Part shown: one piece after another, positions 49,447 to 59,615 of the stretch
Layout: each line of letters starts with the position of its first letter
Position numbering within the stretch: the stretch's first letter is position 1
Assembly: GCF_003318255.1 (NCBI RefSeq)
Contig: NZ_QOCF01000027.1
Span: forward strand, 1 to 64,000
DNA from: Ruegeria sp. A3M17
GTDB taxonomy: Bacteria; Pseudomonadota; Alphaproteobacteria; Rhodobacterales; Rhodobacteraceae
Reading direction: 5' to 3'
DNA: 64,000 nt
Program-made: the position numbers and the translations under genes
Notes under the pieces: model-generated
Database searches by the model: none
What the model saw: the letters and a program-made list of their open reading frames with translations, nothing else
What the model was told of the DNA's origin: nothing

Positions 49447-51075
49447 ATGAACAAGTATATTCGTACATCTCTTGCGGGGCTGTTGACCTCGACCATGATA
49501 ACCGGTGCTGCATTTGCCGCCGGAACCCATCCGACTACCGGCGAAGCGTTGGCGGATGACCAGACCTTTACCTATCGTATCTTGGACGAACACAGCTCAG
49601 TTGACCCTCAGGTTGTCGAAGATGTTTCCGGCGCCGAGATCGTGCGTGACCTGTTCGAAGGCCTGATGAACCAGGACGAAGACGGCAATCTGGTCCCCGG
49701 TGTTGCCACCGGTTACACCACCAACGACACCAAAGACGTTTACACCTTTACCCTGCGCGACGATGCGAAGTGGTCGAATGGTGATCCGGTAACCGCCGGC
49801 GATTTTGTTTTCGCCTGGAAACGTGCCGTCGATCCCGCGCTGTCCTCGCCCTATGCATGGTTCATGGAACTGATGTCGATCGAGAACGCATCTGAAATCA
49901 TCGCAGGGGACAAGTCGGTTGACGACTTGGGCGTTAAAGCCATCGACGACCACACGCTTGAAGTGACGCTCAGCGCACCGCTGCCGTACTTCCCGCAAAT
50001 GACCACGCACTCGACCACCTTCCCTGCCCCGCAGAAAGTTGTCGAAGAGTTTGGCGACGCTTGGACCAAGCCCGAAAACATCGTATCGAATGGTGCATAC
50101 GTCCTGACCGAGCATCTGCCGCAAGAACGTTCAGTCCGCGAGCGGAACGAAAACTACTGGGACAACGACAACACCATCATCGAAAAGGTCGTGGCGCTGG
50201 TCATCAATGACGAAAACGTCGCCCTGACCCGCTATCTGGCAGGTGAGCTAGACCGCACCGAAGTTCCCGCCGGTCAATTCCCACGCCTGCAGAAAGAGAA
50301 CCCGGAAGAGGCAATCAGCTTCCCGCGCCTGTGTAACTATTATTACACGTTCAACCTGTCCGATGGTGGACCCGAAGCCTTCAAAGACCCGAACGTCCGT
50401 CAGGCGCTGTCCCTGGCGGTTGATCGTAAGATCATCACCGAGAACATTATGGCAGGTGGGCAACCGCAAGCTTATACCTTTGCCCCGGCAGCAACCGCTG
50501 GCTTTGACGTTCCGGATGTAGAAATGGCGTCGATGTCGCAGGCCGAGCGCGACGAATTGGCCAAGGAACTGCTAGCTGCAGCTGGTTATGGTCCCGACAA
50601 CCCACTGAGCTTTGAGATGGTTTACAACACCTCGGAAGCGCACAAAAAAGTTGCCGTGGCCCTGAGCCAGATGTGGAAGCAAAAGCTGGGCATCAATGCC
50701 GAGCTGGCCAACATGGAATGGAAAATCTTCCTGGAAGAGCGTGGCAACCAGAACTTCGATATGGCACGCGGCGCATGGTGTGGCGACTATAACGAAGCCT
50801 CGACCTTCCTCGATCTGCTACAGTCGGATTCCGGCTATAACGACGGCAAGTACAACAACGCCCGCGTTGATGAACTGCTGTCCGAAGCCAAAACCTCTGA
50901 CGATGCCGCTCCTCTCTACACCGAGGTCGAGCGTATCATCGCGCAAGAAACGCCCGTTATCCCGATCTATCACTATGCTGGCGTCTACATGATGGACAGC
51001 GATGTTGGTAACTGGCCGGTCAAAAACGTAGAGCAGAACTGGTATTCCAAGAACCTCTACAAAACCGCCGAATAA
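49447..51075 (+). CDS. oppA: Oligopeptide ABC transporter substrate-binding protein
   Basis: Periplasmic peptide-binding protein (SBP_bac_5 family), 542 residues. The signal peptide spans 1-24 (LAGLLTSTMITGAAFAAG). Family segments are VRDLFEGLMNQDEDGNLVPGVA, YTFTLRDDAKWSNGDPVTAGDFVFAWKRAVDP and, later, NVRQALSLAVDRKIITENI. The closest functional relatives are OppA/MppA-type proteins. The ATG at 49447 has GGAG eight bases upstream. It is first in a five-part importer with its own hairpin before oppB. Confidence 0.92.
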   Translation: MNKYIRTSLAGLLTSTMITGAAFAAGTHPTTGEALADDQTFTYRILDEHSSVDPQVVEDVSGAEIVRDLFEGLMNQDEDGNLVPGVATGYTTNDTKDVYTFTLRDDAKWSNGDPVTAGDFVFAWKRAVDPALSSPYAWFMELMSIENASEIIAGDKSVDDLGVKAIDDHTLEVTLSAPLPYFPQMTTHSTTFPAPQKVVEEFGDAWTKPENIVSNGAYVLTEHLPQERSVRERNENYWDNDNTIIEKVVALVINDENVALTRYLAGELDRTEVPAGQFPRLQKENPEEAISFPRLCNYYYTFNLSDGGPEAFKDPNVRQALSLAVDRKIITENIMAGGQPQAYTFAPAATAGFDVPDVEMASMSQAERDELAKELLAAAGYGPDNPLSFEMVYNTSEAHKKVAVALSQMWKQKLGINAELANMEWKIFLEERGNQNFDMARGAWCGDYNEASTFLDLLQSDSGYNDGKYNNARVDELLSEAKTSDDAAPLYTEVERIIAQETPVIPIYHYAGVYMMDSDVGNWPVKNVEQNWYSKNLYKTAE

Positions 51076-51090
51076 TCTTCCTTAGACCAC

Positions 51091-51122
51091 GCTTTGCCCC
51101 GGAGTTCTTTCCGGGGCAAAGC
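51091..51122 (+). promoter_or_regulatory. Strong hairpin between oppA and oppB
   Basis: Thirteen-base arms (GCTTTGCCCCGGA and TCCGGGGCAAAGC) match perfectly around GTTCTT, 15 bases after the oppA stop. It lacks a T-run. It probably protects the oppA 3' end and reduces readthrough into the membrane and ATPase genes. Confidence 0.7.
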
Positions 51123-51140
51123 CAATAATGGGGGCATGAA

Positions 51141-52064
51141 ATGCTTGCCTATATCGTCCGGCGATTGCTGATCGCCGTCCCAACGATCCTTTTGCTGATC
51201 GTTGCAAGTTTCTTTCTGATGCACTTCGCGCCAGGTGGGCCATTCACATCGGAACGGCCACTGCCGCCCGCGGTTCTGGCCAATATCGAGGCGCGGTACG
51301 GTTTGGACCAACCGCTGTGGAAACAGCTGTGGGACTATCTGTACAACATCGTCGTGCATTTTGATTTCGGCCCGTCCTTTAAGTTCAAGGACCGGGATGT
51401 AAATGACATCATCGCGCAGGGTTTCCCGATCTCGCTGACCTACGGTTCGCTGTCCTTCCTGGTCGCAACAACCGTCGGAGTCTCGCTGGGGATTGCCGCT
51501 GCGATCAAGCACAACAGCTGGATCGACTATCTTGCTGTTGGTTTGGGAATCGCAGCGCAAGCGCTGCCGAACTTCATCATGGGTCCGATCCTGATCTTGA
51601 CCTTCACCTTGTGGCTGGGGTGGCTGCCGGGTGGTGGCTGGAATGGCGGCCAGTGGCCGTACCTGATCATGCCCGTTATCGCGCTTGCGACCTCATACAT
51701 GGGGTCCATTGCACGGATCACGCGGTCATCGATGCTGGAAGTTCTGAACTCGAACTTCATCCGCACGGCCCGCGCCAAGGGTCTGCCGACAAGAACCGTG
51801 ATCTGGCGCCACGCGCTGAAACCAACCTTGCTGCCCGTTGTGTCCTATCTAGGACCGGTCTTCGTCTACGTTCTGACCGGTTCGGTCTTTGTGGACATCT
51901 ATTTTTCGACCGGTGGACTGGGGCAGGCTTATGTGGGGTCCGCGCTGTCGCGTGATTACGCGGTGCTGTTGGGGGTCACGATCCTGTATGGCGTCCTGAC
52001 CGTTCTCGTAAACCTGCTGACCGACCTGGCCTATGCCTGGTTCGATCCGAAAATCCGTTACTGA
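51141..52064 (+). CDS. oppB: Oligopeptide ABC transporter permease OppB
   Basis: Inner-membrane permease of 307 residues, six helices. The N-terminal segment MLAYIVRRLLIAVPTILLLIV is typical of the DppB/OppB family. The EAA-like ATPase docking loop is around NSNFIRTARAKGLPTRTVIWRHALKPTLLPVV. It forms the channel with OppC. The gene starts 18 bases after the intercistronic hairpin and is followed ten bases later by oppC. Confidence 0.92.
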   Translation: MLAYIVRRLLIAVPTILLLIVASFFLMHFAPGGPFTSERPLPPAVLANIEARYGLDQPLWKQLWDYLYNIVVHFDFGPSFKFKDRDVNDIIAQGFPISLTYGSLSFLVATTVGVSLGIAAAIKHNSWIDYLAVGLGIAAQALPNFIMGPILILTFTLWLGWLPGGGWNGGQWPYLIMPVIALATSYMGSIARITRSSMLEVLNSNFIRTARAKGLPTRTVIWRHALKPTLLPVVSYLGPVFVYVLTGSVFVDIYFSTGGLGQAYVGSALSRDYAVLLGVTILYGVLTVLVNLLTDLAYAWFDPKIRY

Positions 52065-52074
52065 GGGGCTGGCA

Positions 52075-53004
52075 ATGCTTGGTAAATCACAAAAAGCCGC
52101 CCACCTGGCCGAAGATATCACCGATTACACGGTCATTCAGGGGCGTTCACTTTGGCAGGACGCACGTATGCGTTTTGTTCGCAACAAGGCGGCCATGGCG
52201 AGCCTGTTCATTCTGGCTATGATCGTTTTGTTCACGATCATTGGCCCCTACTTTGCCGTTTGGAGCAACGAGGAAATCGACTGGAATGTCATGGGCGACG
52301 TCCGCGGCATGGGAATGCCGTCCGCAGAGACTGGACATTTCTTCGGCGTCGACGATCTGGGGCGCGATCTATACAGCCGCATCATTCAGGCGACGACGAC
52401 ATCGCTGCTGGTGGGTCTGATCGGTGCCGCGACCGCCCTGATCGTCGGTACATGTTACGGTATTGCTGCAGGGTATATCGGTGGCCGTACTGATGGTGTA
52501 ATGATGCGCTTCGTCGATATCCTGCTGGCCATTCCGGCAACTCTGGTCATCATCCTGTTGTTGGTTGTCGCGGGTCGATCATTCGTGATGCTGTTCATCG
52601 CACTTGGCGCGGTCGGCTGGCTGACGATGGCACGGATTGTCCGGGGGCAAACCCTGACCCTGAAGAACCGAGAGTTCATCGAGGCCGCGCGCGCAGCTGG
52701 GGTCAGTGAATTCACCATCATGTATCGCCATATCCTGCCCAACCTTCTGGGCGTGGTGATTGTGTATGCTTCGCTGCTGGTGCCTGAGATGATCCTGACT
52801 GAAAGTTTCATCTCGTTCCTCGGCCTTGGGATTTCTGAACCCTACACGTCGCTGGGTCGACTGATCGCCGAAGGGGCCGGGACGATGGGTTATGGCACAC
52901 TGTGGCAGTTGTTGTTCCCACTGACATTCTACGTCGCAATCATCATCACCATGTTCTTCATAGGTGATGGCCTGCGCGACGCTCTGGACCCGAAGGATCG
53001 CTGA
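52075..53004 (+). CDS. oppC: Oligopeptide ABC transporter permease OppC
   Basis: Second permease, 309 residues. The N-terminal cytoplasmic part and first helix (NKAAMASLFILAMIVLFTII) match the OppC type. The ATPase docking loop is REFIEAARAAGVSEFTIMYRHILPNLLGVVIV. The ATG at 52075, preceded by GAGGGGC, is chosen over an in-frame start at 52033 inside oppB. The ATPase gene follows one base after the stop. Confidence 0.92.
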   Translation: MLGKSQKAAHLAEDITDYTVIQGRSLWQDARMRFVRNKAAMASLFILAMIVLFTIIGPYFAVWSNEEIDWNVMGDVRGMGMPSAETGHFFGVDDLGRDLYSRIIQATTTSLLVGLIGAATALIVGTCYGIAAGYIGGRTDGVMMRFVDILLAIPATLVIILLLVVAGRSFVMLFIALGAVGWLTMARIVRGQTLTLKNREFIEAARAAGVSEFTIMYRHILPNLLGVVIVYASLLVPEMILTESFISFLGLGISEPYTSLGRLIAEGAGTMGYGTLWQLLFPLTFYVAIIITMFFIGDGLRDALDPKDR

Positions 53005-53005
53005 T

Positions 53006-54811
53006 ATGAGCCTGTTTTCCATAAAAGACCTGAGCGTCCAGTTCAACACCGCCGATGGCGTTGTCGAGGCCGTCAAAGGCATCAGTTTTGACATCAATCC
53101 GGGTGAATGCCTTGGCATCGTAGGTGAAAGTGGGTCTGGTAAAAGCCAGACCTTCATGGCCGCGATGGGCCTGCTGCCGCCTGCCGGGCTGGCAACCGGT
53201 TCCGCCCTGCTGAACGGACAGGAAATTCTGAACCTGCCCGTCAACAAGCTGAACCAGATCCGTGGCGACGATGTCGGCATGATTTTTCAGGATCCTCTGA
53301 CCGCCCTGACCCCGCACCTGCGGATCGGCCAGCAGATGCGCGAAGTTCTGCAGGTTCACGAAGGGCTGCAAGGTTCGGCTGCTCGGGCGCGCTGTCTTGA
53401 ATGGCTCGAACGTGTACGCATCCCCGAGGCTAAACGGCGCCTGGATCAGTATCCACATGAGCTGTCCGGCGGTATGCGCCAGCGGGTCATGATCGCAATG
53501 TCCATGCTGTGTAATCCAAAGCTGTTGATCGCTGATGAACCGACGACAGCGCTGGATGTAACCGTTCAGGCCGACATTCTGGACCTGATGGTGCGCCTGC
53601 AAAAGGACGAAGGCACCGCGATTGCACTGATTACGCACGACATGGGCGTTGTCGCACGTATGTGCGACCGCGTTCAGGTCATGCGGCTGGGTCAATTCGT
53701 CGAAGCCGGCGAGACGCGCGAAATTTTCCGAGCGCCTAAACACGACTACACCAAGACTTTGCTGGCCGCGATGCCCCGCATCGACGCCGGCGACGCACCC
53801 AAGGCGCTAGAAAAAGTCGATGAGCCGCTGCTGAAAGTCGACGACGTCAAAGTGCACTTCCCAATCCACGTCTCGGGCGGTTTGTTCGGACACAAAGTAC
53901 CTTTGAAAGCCGTTGATGGTGTCAGTTTTGACATCCGAAAGGGCGAAACATTGGGAGTTGTGGGCGAGTCCGGCTGTGGAAAGTCAACGCTGGCACGGGC
54001 CGTTCTGCAGTTGATCGAACCCAGCGCGGGAAATGTCAGTTGGCTGGGTCATCCCATTGTAGGGCTTAGAAGGGCCGAGTTGAACAAGTACCGCAAGGAC
54101 TTGCAGATCGTGTTCCAAGATCCGCTGGCCAGCCTCGATCCGCGGATGACCATCTCGGCCTCAATTGCGGAACCGCTGAAGACCTATCGCCCTGACCTGA
54201 CTGAGCGGGAACGCAAGAAGCTGGTCGCCGAAATGATGGAACGGGTCGGCCTGAAGGCCAACATGATCAACCGCTATCCGCACGAGCTTTCGGGCGGTCA
54301 GAACCAGCGCGTCGGCATTGCGCGGGCGATGATCAACAAACCCAAGCTGATCATCTGCGACGAAGCTGTGTCGGCGCTGGACGTGTCGATTCAGGCGCAG
54401 ATCGTGGAGTTGCTGCGCGAGTTGCAGCAGGAGTTCGGTCTGTCGATGATCTTTATCAGCCACGACCTCTCGGTCGTTCGGGCGGTATCGAACCGGATCA
54501 TGGTGCTGTATCTGGGCCGGATCGTGGAACTGGGTGACGGAGAAGTGATCTGTTCTGATCCGATCCACCCCTACACCAAATCGCTGATTTCGGCCGTGCC
54601 AATCCCGGACCCGGATGTGGAGCGCAGTCGCACACGCCTGAAATTGCCGGGTGAGCTGCCCTCACCGATGGATCCGAAAGCCGCGTTGCGTTTCCTCCCA
54701 AGTCGTTTGGCGGCTGGTGAGAATGACTATGTTCCTCAGTTGAGTGAAGTGAAGCCTAATCATTTTGTGGCCGAGCACGACCCGCTCGAGGCGATCATGG
54801 CAAAGGCATAA
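53006..54811 (+). CDS. Fused oligopeptide ABC transporter ATPase (OppD-OppF)
   Basis: Two ATPase domains in one chain of 601 residues, equivalent to OppD plus OppF. The first domain has Walker [10 protein letters not shown], signature LSGGMRQR, Walker [13 protein letters not shown] and switch His in THDMGV. The second has [29 protein letters not shown] and SHDLSV. The second Walker B thus ends Asp-Glu-Ala, a common variant. Each half carries the C-terminal oligopeptide-transporter extension. The fusion fixes heterodimer pairing. It ends the operon, before a clear terminator. Confidence 0.92.
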   Translation: MSLFSIKDLSVQFNTADGVVEAVKGISFDINPGECLGIVGESGSGKSQTFMAAMGLLPPAGLATGSALLNGQEILNLPVNKLNQIRGDDVGMIFQDPLTALTPHLRIGQQMREVLQVHEGLQGSAARARCLEWLERVRIPEAKRRLDQYPHELSGGMRQRVMIAMSMLCNPKLLIADEPTTALDVTVQADILDLMVRLQKDEGTAIALITHDMGVVARMCDRVQVMRLGQFVEAGETREIFRAPKHDYTKTLLAAMPRIDAGDAPKALEKVDEPLLKVDDVKVHFPIHVSGGLFGHKVPLKAVDGVSFDIRKGETLGVVGESGCGKSTLARAVLQLIEPSAGNVSWLGHPIVGLRRAELNKYRKDLQIVFQDPLASLDPRMTISASIAEPLKTYRPDLTERERKKLVAEMMERVGLKANMINRYPHELSGGQNQRVGIARAMINKPKLIICDEAVSALDVSIQAQIVELLRELQQEFGLSMIFISHDLSVVRAVSNRIMVLYLGRIVELGDGEVICSDPIHPYTKSLISAVPIPDPDVERSRTRLKLPGELPSPMDPKAALRFLPSRLAAGENDYVPQLSEVKPNHFVAEHDPLEAIMAKA

Positions 54812-54816
54812 ACCCG

Positions 54817-54860
54817 CCTGCTCCGAAGCAATTCACAGTCTTCGGGGCAGGTTCGTTTTT
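54817..54860 (+). terminator. Rho-independent terminator of the opp operon
   Basis: A 12-base-pair stem (CCTGCTCCGAAG with CTTCGGGGCAGG, one G-U pair) with an 11-base loop is followed by TTCGTTTTT. It begins five bases after the ATPase stop. Confidence 0.88.
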
Positions 54861-55122
54861 AGATGTTTCGGCGACTCCTTTTTGTTTCCGCATTGCGTCC
54901 AATGTGCGTAATTTTATCTATTTCAACACAAAATTGACAACCTTCGAGGCTATGTTATGGCCAGCATGAGCACAGCATTTTGACTTCCGATTTCGACGGT
55001 GGCACGATCTCTCCAAGTGGACCGGCTTTGCCTATTTGCGTTGATTGTTCTAACCGCACACACTATGAGGTTGCGTCGACAAAACACTTTCATACGGACA
55101 AGACTTTTTGCTGAGAGGTAGC
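54861..55122. promoter_or_regulatory. Intergenic region upstream of galU
   Basis: 262 bases, moderately AT-rich, with no coding frame I can support. It should hold the galU promoter. A good ribosome site (GAGAGG) lies at the right end. Confidence 0.4.
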
Positions 55123-56016
55123 ATGGCACGTAAGGTCACAAAGGCGATTTTTCCGGTTGCGGGTCTTGGTACTCGCTTTCTGCCCGCGACAAAATCGGTA
55201 CCTAAGGAAATCATGACCCTGGTCGATCGCCCGCTGGTTCAATACGCAATCGACGAAGCCCGGGCGGCCGGGATTACCGAATTCATTTTTGTAACGTCCC
55301 GCGGAAAATCGGCGCTTGAGGACTATTTTGACCACAACCAAATCCTTGAACAAACGCTTAAGGAAAAGGGCAAAGACGACCTGTTGGAAACGCTAAATGC
55401 GACCAACATGGAAAGCGGGGCAATCGCCTATATCCGGCAACACAAAGCTTTGGGCTTGGGTCACGCCGTATGGTGCGCACGCCGCCTGATCGGAGACGAA
55501 CCATTTGCGGTCATGCTGCCCGACGACGTCATCGCGGGGGAAAAGCCCTGCTTGCAGCAGATGATAGAAGCCTATGAAGAAACCGGCGGCAATATGGTTG
55601 CCACCATGGAAGTTCCCTCGGAAAAGACAAGCTCTTACGGCGTTCTGGATGTCGGCGATAACATCGGCACAGTCGTGCGCGCGCGCGGCATGGTCGAGAA
55701 ACCGAAACCCGAGGAGGCACCGTCCAATTTGGCGGTTATCGGTCGTTACATTCTGCGCCCATCGGTTCTGTACAACCTTAATCAGAACAAGCTAGGCAGT
55801 GGCGGCGAGATTCAACTGACGGACGCAATCGCCGAAGACATCAGAAACGGTGTCCCGGTCTTCGGGTACAAATTCGACGGCCAACGGTTTGACTGCGGGT
55901 CAAAAGCGGGTTTCCTGCAGGCGACCGTCGCCTTTGCGCTGGCGCGCGATGACCTTCGAGAGGATTTGCAGAAATACCTGCACGAAGTTGTCGCCACGGG
56001 TCAGGCAGCCCAGTAA
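55123..56016 (+). CDS. galU: UTP-glucose-1-phosphate uridylyltransferase
   Basis: Makes UDP-glucose from UTP and glucose 1-phosphate for exopolysaccharide, LPS and osmoregulated glucan synthesis. 297 residues, the usual GalU length. The nucleotide-binding N-terminus GLGTRFLPATKSVPKEIMTL is diagnostic, with AIDEARAAGITEFIFVTSRGK and LPDDVIAGEKPCLQQM further on. The ATG at 55123 follows GAGAGG. It stands alone with a terminator behind it. Its sugar-nucleotide role fits the gmd/fcl genes about 1.4 kb away, though these lie on the other strand. Confidence 0.95.
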   Translation: MARKVTKAIFPVAGLGTRFLPATKSVPKEIMTLVDRPLVQYAIDEARAAGITEFIFVTSRGKSALEDYFDHNQILEQTLKEKGKDDLLETLNATNMESGAIAYIRQHKALGLGHAVWCARRLIGDEPFAVMLPDDVIAGEKPCLQQMIEAYEETGGNMVATMEVPSEKTSSYGVLDVGDNIGTVVRARGMVEKPKPEEAPSNLAVIGRYILRPSVLYNLNQNKLGSGGEIQLTDAIAEDIRNGVPVFGYKFDGQRFDCGSKAGFLQATVAFALARDDLREDLQKYLHEVVATGQAAQ

Positions 56017-56062
56017 CTAGGGATTGCGGCCTCGAAGACGAGGCAAACGGTATCGTATTAAG

Positions 56063-56094
56063 GGCAAACTGCGGGCATTGCAGTTTGCCTTTTT
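56063..56094 (+). terminator. Rho-independent terminator after galU
   Basis: Perfect ten-base arms (GGCAAACTGC and GCAGTTTGCC) around a seven-base loop, directly followed by TTTTT and more T-rich sequence. Confidence 0.92.
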
Positions 56095-56264
56095 CTTTCG
56101 GTGTGGATGAAAGGCCCTGGGGCAGATTGGACAGCCCTTCACTCTGGGAAAATATTGGCACAACATTAACCGAGCGTTCGTACCGGTCAGGCGGGATTCA
56201 TGTGAAGCGCGGCAGTCTGGCGCGCAACGCAATTGTCGATCCGACAACCAACGGAGAATGCCCT

Positions 56265-57341
56265 TTGTCCCAAAATTCGCCCAAATTGAACTTGCCATTC
56301 CTGCAACCTTCGCAAGCGCAAAAACACATCACGCATAACGAAGCCCTGAGACGCCTTGATCTGATCGTCCAGCTGAGTGTTGCGTCTATTAATGCCTCAA
56401 CCCCGCCCGCAGTTCCGGCTCAGGGCGAGCTTTATGCCCTTGGATCAACACCCATCGGCGATTGGTCGGATCATGCCGGAGAACTTGCAGCCTGGTTGGA
56501 CAATGACTGGCATTTTATAACACCCAAATCGGGCTGGCGCGCGTGGGACCAAGAGACTAACCGTCTGACAATTTGGGACGGGTCAGAATGGGTCGAACCC
56601 CCGACTAAGACGCAGAACCTGCCAGGCATCGGAATTGCCACCGGGCACGACATGACCAACCGTCTGTCGGTGCGCGCGCCTGCAACCTTGCTAAGCCACG
56701 AAGGTGCCGGGCATCAACTGAAGATCAACAAGGCAAATGCGGGTGAGACCGCATCTCTGTTGTTTCAGTCCAATTGGACCGGGCATGCTGAAATGGGCCT
56801 GTCCGGTAACACAGGCTTTTCTATCAAGGTCTCGCCGGATGGGAACAGTTGGTCCGAAGCGCTGAACTTTGATCCAGCGTCCGGGGTAGTCACTGGCACG
56901 GCCGTGCAAAACAGTGCATACGACACAACAGCGGGCCGCCTGATGCGGGCCGACTACGGGTATGGGCCCGGAAATCTTTTGGGGGCGGTCACGCAAAGTG
57001 GCGGAACCCCGACCGGCGCTGTGATTGAACGAGGAGCCACACCGAGTGGTGATTTCGTCCGGTTCGCTGATGGTACCCAGATTTGCACCGCTTCACTGGA
57101 TGCAACGACCTGCACAAACACCGAAGGTGCACTGTACGCAAGCTCGTCGGAAGCATGGGATTTTCCAGCTGCTTTTGCTGCGGGCACGACGCCGGCACTC
57201 AGCGGCAGCGGAGGTTCAATCGGCAGGTTTATCGGGTTTGATGGACCGACCGACACTCAGGTCGTGTACAAAGTTCTTTCGTCTGCTTCTGACGCAACGG
57301 TTTTACCACCAACGGCCATAGCTATTGGCCGCTGGTTCTGA
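56265..57341 (+). CDS. DUF2793-domain protein
   Basis: A 358-residue protein whose first 150 residues match the DUF2793 pattern: LPFLQPSQAQKHITHNEALRRLDLIVQLSV, then GDWSDHAGELAAWLDNDWHFI and GWRAWDQETNRLTIWDG. The domain is frequent in Rhodobacterales, often near phage-like or gene-transfer-agent genes, and its function is unknown. The rest looks beta-rich, like tail-fibre or surface proteins (SGNTGFSIKVSPDGNSWSEA). The TTG at 56265 with GGAG ten bases upstream is the best start; longer in-frame starts reach into the galU terminator region. No other phage gene is nearby. Confidence 0.75.
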   Translation: MSQNSPKLNLPFLQPSQAQKHITHNEALRRLDLIVQLSVASINASTPPAVPAQGELYALGSTPIGDWSDHAGELAAWLDNDWHFITPKSGWRAWDQETNRLTIWDGSEWVEPPTKTQNLPGIGIATGHDMTNRLSVRAPATLLSHEGAGHQLKINKANAGETASLLFQSNWTGHAEMGLSGNTGFSIKVSPDGNSWSEALNFDPASGVVTGTAVQNSAYDTTAGRLMRADYGYGPGNLLGAVTQSGGTPTGAVIERGATPSGDFVRFADGTQICTASLDATTCTNTEGALYASSSEAWDFPAAFAAGTTPALSGSGGSIGRFIGFDGPTDTQVVYKVLSSASDATVLPPTAIAIGRWF

Positions 57342-57348
57342 TCCGACA

Positions 57349-57376
57349 GACTGCCCGGATCTTTGTCCGGGCGGTC
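57349..57376. terminator. Bidirectional hairpin between DUF2793 gene and fcl
   Basis: A stem of GCCCGGA with TCCGGGC, extended by GACT/GGTC pairing to eleven base pairs, lies between the two convergent stop codons. It overlaps the last two bases of the fcl stop. No long T-run. Confidence 0.6.
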
Positions 57377-58370
57377 ACTTCGCGCGAAGTTCTGCCTCGG
57401 CTTGTTCCAGAAACCAAGCATAGGTTTCGCGAATACCGTCTTCGATCCCGATAGTCGCGCGCCATCCCATGTCGGCCAGCCGGGAAACGTCCATCAGCTT
57501 CCGCATGGTACCGTCCGGCTTGCTGACGTCTTGCGTAATCCGCCCGGTGAACCCGGTGATCTTTGCCACCATCGCGGCCAGTTCCGCGATTGAGATATCT
57601 TCGCCAAATCCCACGTTGATATGGCTCAGCATTGGTTGGGTATTTGCCTCATACTCAGCACGAGGCAGGTCCATTACGAACAAAGACGCCTCAGCCATGT
57701 CGTCGACATGCAGAAACTCGCGCCGGGGCTTGCCTGTGCCCCAGATGACAACTTCGTCCAGATCATCCCGGCGTGCCTCGTGAAATCGGCGGATCAGGGC
57801 GGGCAGGACGTGACTGTTTTCAGGGTGAAAATTGTCACCAGGTCCGTACAGGTTTGTCGGCATCACGGAACGATAGTCCACGCCGTGCTGCCGATTGTAG
57901 CTTTCACACAGCTTGATACCGGCAATCTTTGCCACGGCATAAGGTTCGTTTGTCGACTCTAACACGCCTGTCAGCAGGGCATCTTCGCGCATTGGCTGCG
58001 GCACAGCGCGCGGATAGATGCAGGAACTGCCCAATTGCAGCAGGTTTTTGACCCCCGCGGCAAACGCCTGATGGATCACGTTGCACTCGATCATCAGATT
58101 TTTGTAAATGAAATCCGCCGGGTAGGTGTTGTTGGCATGGATACCGCCGACTTTAGCCGCCGCCAGAATGACAACGTCCGGGCGCTCGGCCTGCATGAAA
58201 TCGGCGACAGCGGCTTGATTGGTCAGATCAAGTTCCGCATGGGTCCGTGTCACAAGTTCCAGCGCCTCACCTGATGCTTGACGGTCTTGCAAGCGACGCA
58301 GGATTGCGCCGCCAACCATGCCGCGATGCCCGGCGACGTAGATCTTACGCATGCCGCCTGCCTCAGCCAT
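57375..58370 (-). CDS. fcl: GDP-L-fucose synthase
   Basis: NADPH-dependent epimerase/reductase converting GDP-4-keto-6-deoxymannose to GDP-L-fucose. 331 residues. The Rossmann motif is [14 protein letters not shown]. The catalytic Tyr and Lys are in [15 protein letters not shown], and the substrate-binding segment is around [32 protein letters not shown]. The ATG at 58370 overlaps the gmd stop by eight bases; an ATG at 58352 is also possible. It acts directly after Gmd and supplies fucose for surface polysaccharide. Confidence 0.93.
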   Translation of the reverse strand: MAEAGGMRKIYVAGHRGMVGGAILRRLQDRQASGEALELVTRTHAELDLTNQAAVADFMQAERPDVVILAAAKVGGIHANNTYPADFIYKNLMIECNVIHQAFAAGVKNLLQLGSSCIYPRAVPQPMREDALLTGVLESTNEPYAVAKIAGIKLCESYNRQHGVDYRSVMPTNLYGPGDNFHPENSHVLPALIRRFHEARRDDLDEVVIWGTGKPRREFLHVDDMAEASLFVMDLPRAEYEANTQPMLSHINVGFGEDISIAELAAMVAKITGFTGRITQDVSKPDGTMRKLMDVSRLADMGWRATIGIEDGIRETYAWFLEQAEAELRAK

Positions 58371-59487
58371 TTTCCAGAGTGACCGGCAATTCGTAACCAT
58401 GCTGTTTCAGCAAGGCATGACGTTTGGCTGTCTTCAGGTCCTCGGTGATCATTTCAACGCACATCTGCTGAACGGTCAGTTCCGGCTCCCAGCCCAGTTT
58501 GTTTTTGGCGTTCGAAGGATCGCCAAGCAATGTTTCCACTTCGGCCGGGCGGAAATATTGCGGGTCGATGCGCATGATCACATCGCCGGGTTTCAACGCA
58601 GGTGCACTATCGCCCTCGACGGATTTGACCGTCGCGATTTCATCGACGCCTGTGCCTGAGAATTCAAGCGTCACACCCAGCTCAGCGGCAGACCATTCGA
58701 TGAATTGCCGCACTGAATACTGCACACCCGTTGCGATAACAAAATCCTCGGGGGCGTCCTGTTGCAGCATCAACCATTGCATCCGGACGTAATCCTTGGC
58801 GTGCCCCCAGTCGCGGAGGCTGTCGATGTTGCCCATATACAGGCAGCTTTCCAGACCCTGGGCAATGTTGGACAGACCACGGGTGATCTTGCGCGTCACA
58901 AAGGTTTCACCCCGGCGCGGGCTTTCGTGATTGAACAGGATGCCGTTGCACGCATACATGCCATAGGCTTCGCGATAGTTGACGGTGATCCAGTAGGAAT
59001 AAAGCTTGGCAACCGCGTAAGGTGAACGCGGATAGAACGGCGTTGTCTCGCGTTGCGGTGTTTCTTGGACCAATCCGTACAGTTCGGACGTGGACGCCTG
59101 ATAAAAGCGTGTCTTTTTCTCAAGACCCAGAAAGCGGATCGCCTCGAGCAGGCGCAACGTACCGATCGCATCGACATCAGCGGTATACTCGGGCGATTCA
59201 AAACTGACCGCCACGTGGGACTGTGCGCCAAGGTTATACACCTCGTCCGGTTGAACCTCTTGAATGATGCGCGTCAGATTCGATGTATCGCTTAGGTCAC
59301 CGTAATGCAGGTGCAAGCGCGGATTAGGCACATGCGGGTCCTGATAAATGTGGTCAATGCGCTGTGTGTTGAACGAAGATGCACGGCGCTTGATCCCATG
59401 GACTTCATACCCTTTTTCCAGCAAAAGCTCAGCAAGATAAGATCCGTCCTGCCCTGTAATACCAGTCACCAATGCTGTTTTTGTCAT
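58363..59487 (-). CDS. gmd: GDP-mannose 4,6-dehydratase
   Basis: First step from GDP-mannose to GDP-L-fucose or GDP-rhamnose. 374 residues, standard length. The NADP-binding start is [27 protein letters not shown]. The catalytic Tyr-Lys pair is in [15 protein letters not shown], and [20 protein letters not shown] is strongly conserved. Translationally coupled to fcl. A 14-base palindrome lies about 95 bases upstream. No glycosyltransferases or polymerase genes are in the window, so where the fucose goes is unknown. Confidence 0.95.
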   Translation of the reverse strand: MTKTALVTGITGQDGSYLAELLLEKGYEVHGIKRRASSFNTQRIDHIYQDPHVPNPRLHLHYGDLSDTSNLTRIIQEVQPDEVYNLGAQSHVAVSFESPEYTADVDAIGTLRLLEAIRFLGLEKKTRFYQASTSELYGLVQETPQRETTPFYPRSPYAVAKLYSYWITVNYREAYGMYACNGILFNHESPRRGETFVTRKITRGLSNIAQGLESCLYMGNIDSLRDWGHAKDYVRMQWLMLQQDAPEDFVIATGVQYSVRQFIEWSAAELGVTLEFSGTGVDEIATVKSVEGDSAPALKPGDVIMRIDPQYFRPAEVETLLGDPSNAKNKLGWEPELTVQQMCVEMITEDLKTAKRHALLKQHGYELPVTLENG

Positions 59488-59581
59488 AGCCGCGATCCGA
59501 GAATATCTGATTTGCTTTTCGCCGCCTCAGAAACAGCAATATACCCCTGAATGCAACCCTGCGCCACGATCGGGCTTTGAT

Positions 59582-59595
59582 TCAACTGCAGTTGA
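59582..59595. promoter_or_regulatory. Perfect 14-base palindrome upstream of gmd
   Basis: TCAACTGCAGTTGA is fully self-complementary. It lies 95-108 bases upstream of the gmd start and 21 bases beyond the stop of the dioxygenase gene. Candidate operator. Confidence 0.4.
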
Positions 59596-59615
59596 CCATC
59601 GTTTGCGCAAGCGCT

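Noticed and set aside
56265..57341. Prophage or gene transfer agent at the DUF2793 gene
   Set aside because: DUF2793 often occurs near such genes, but no capsid, portal, terminase or tail gene is present here.
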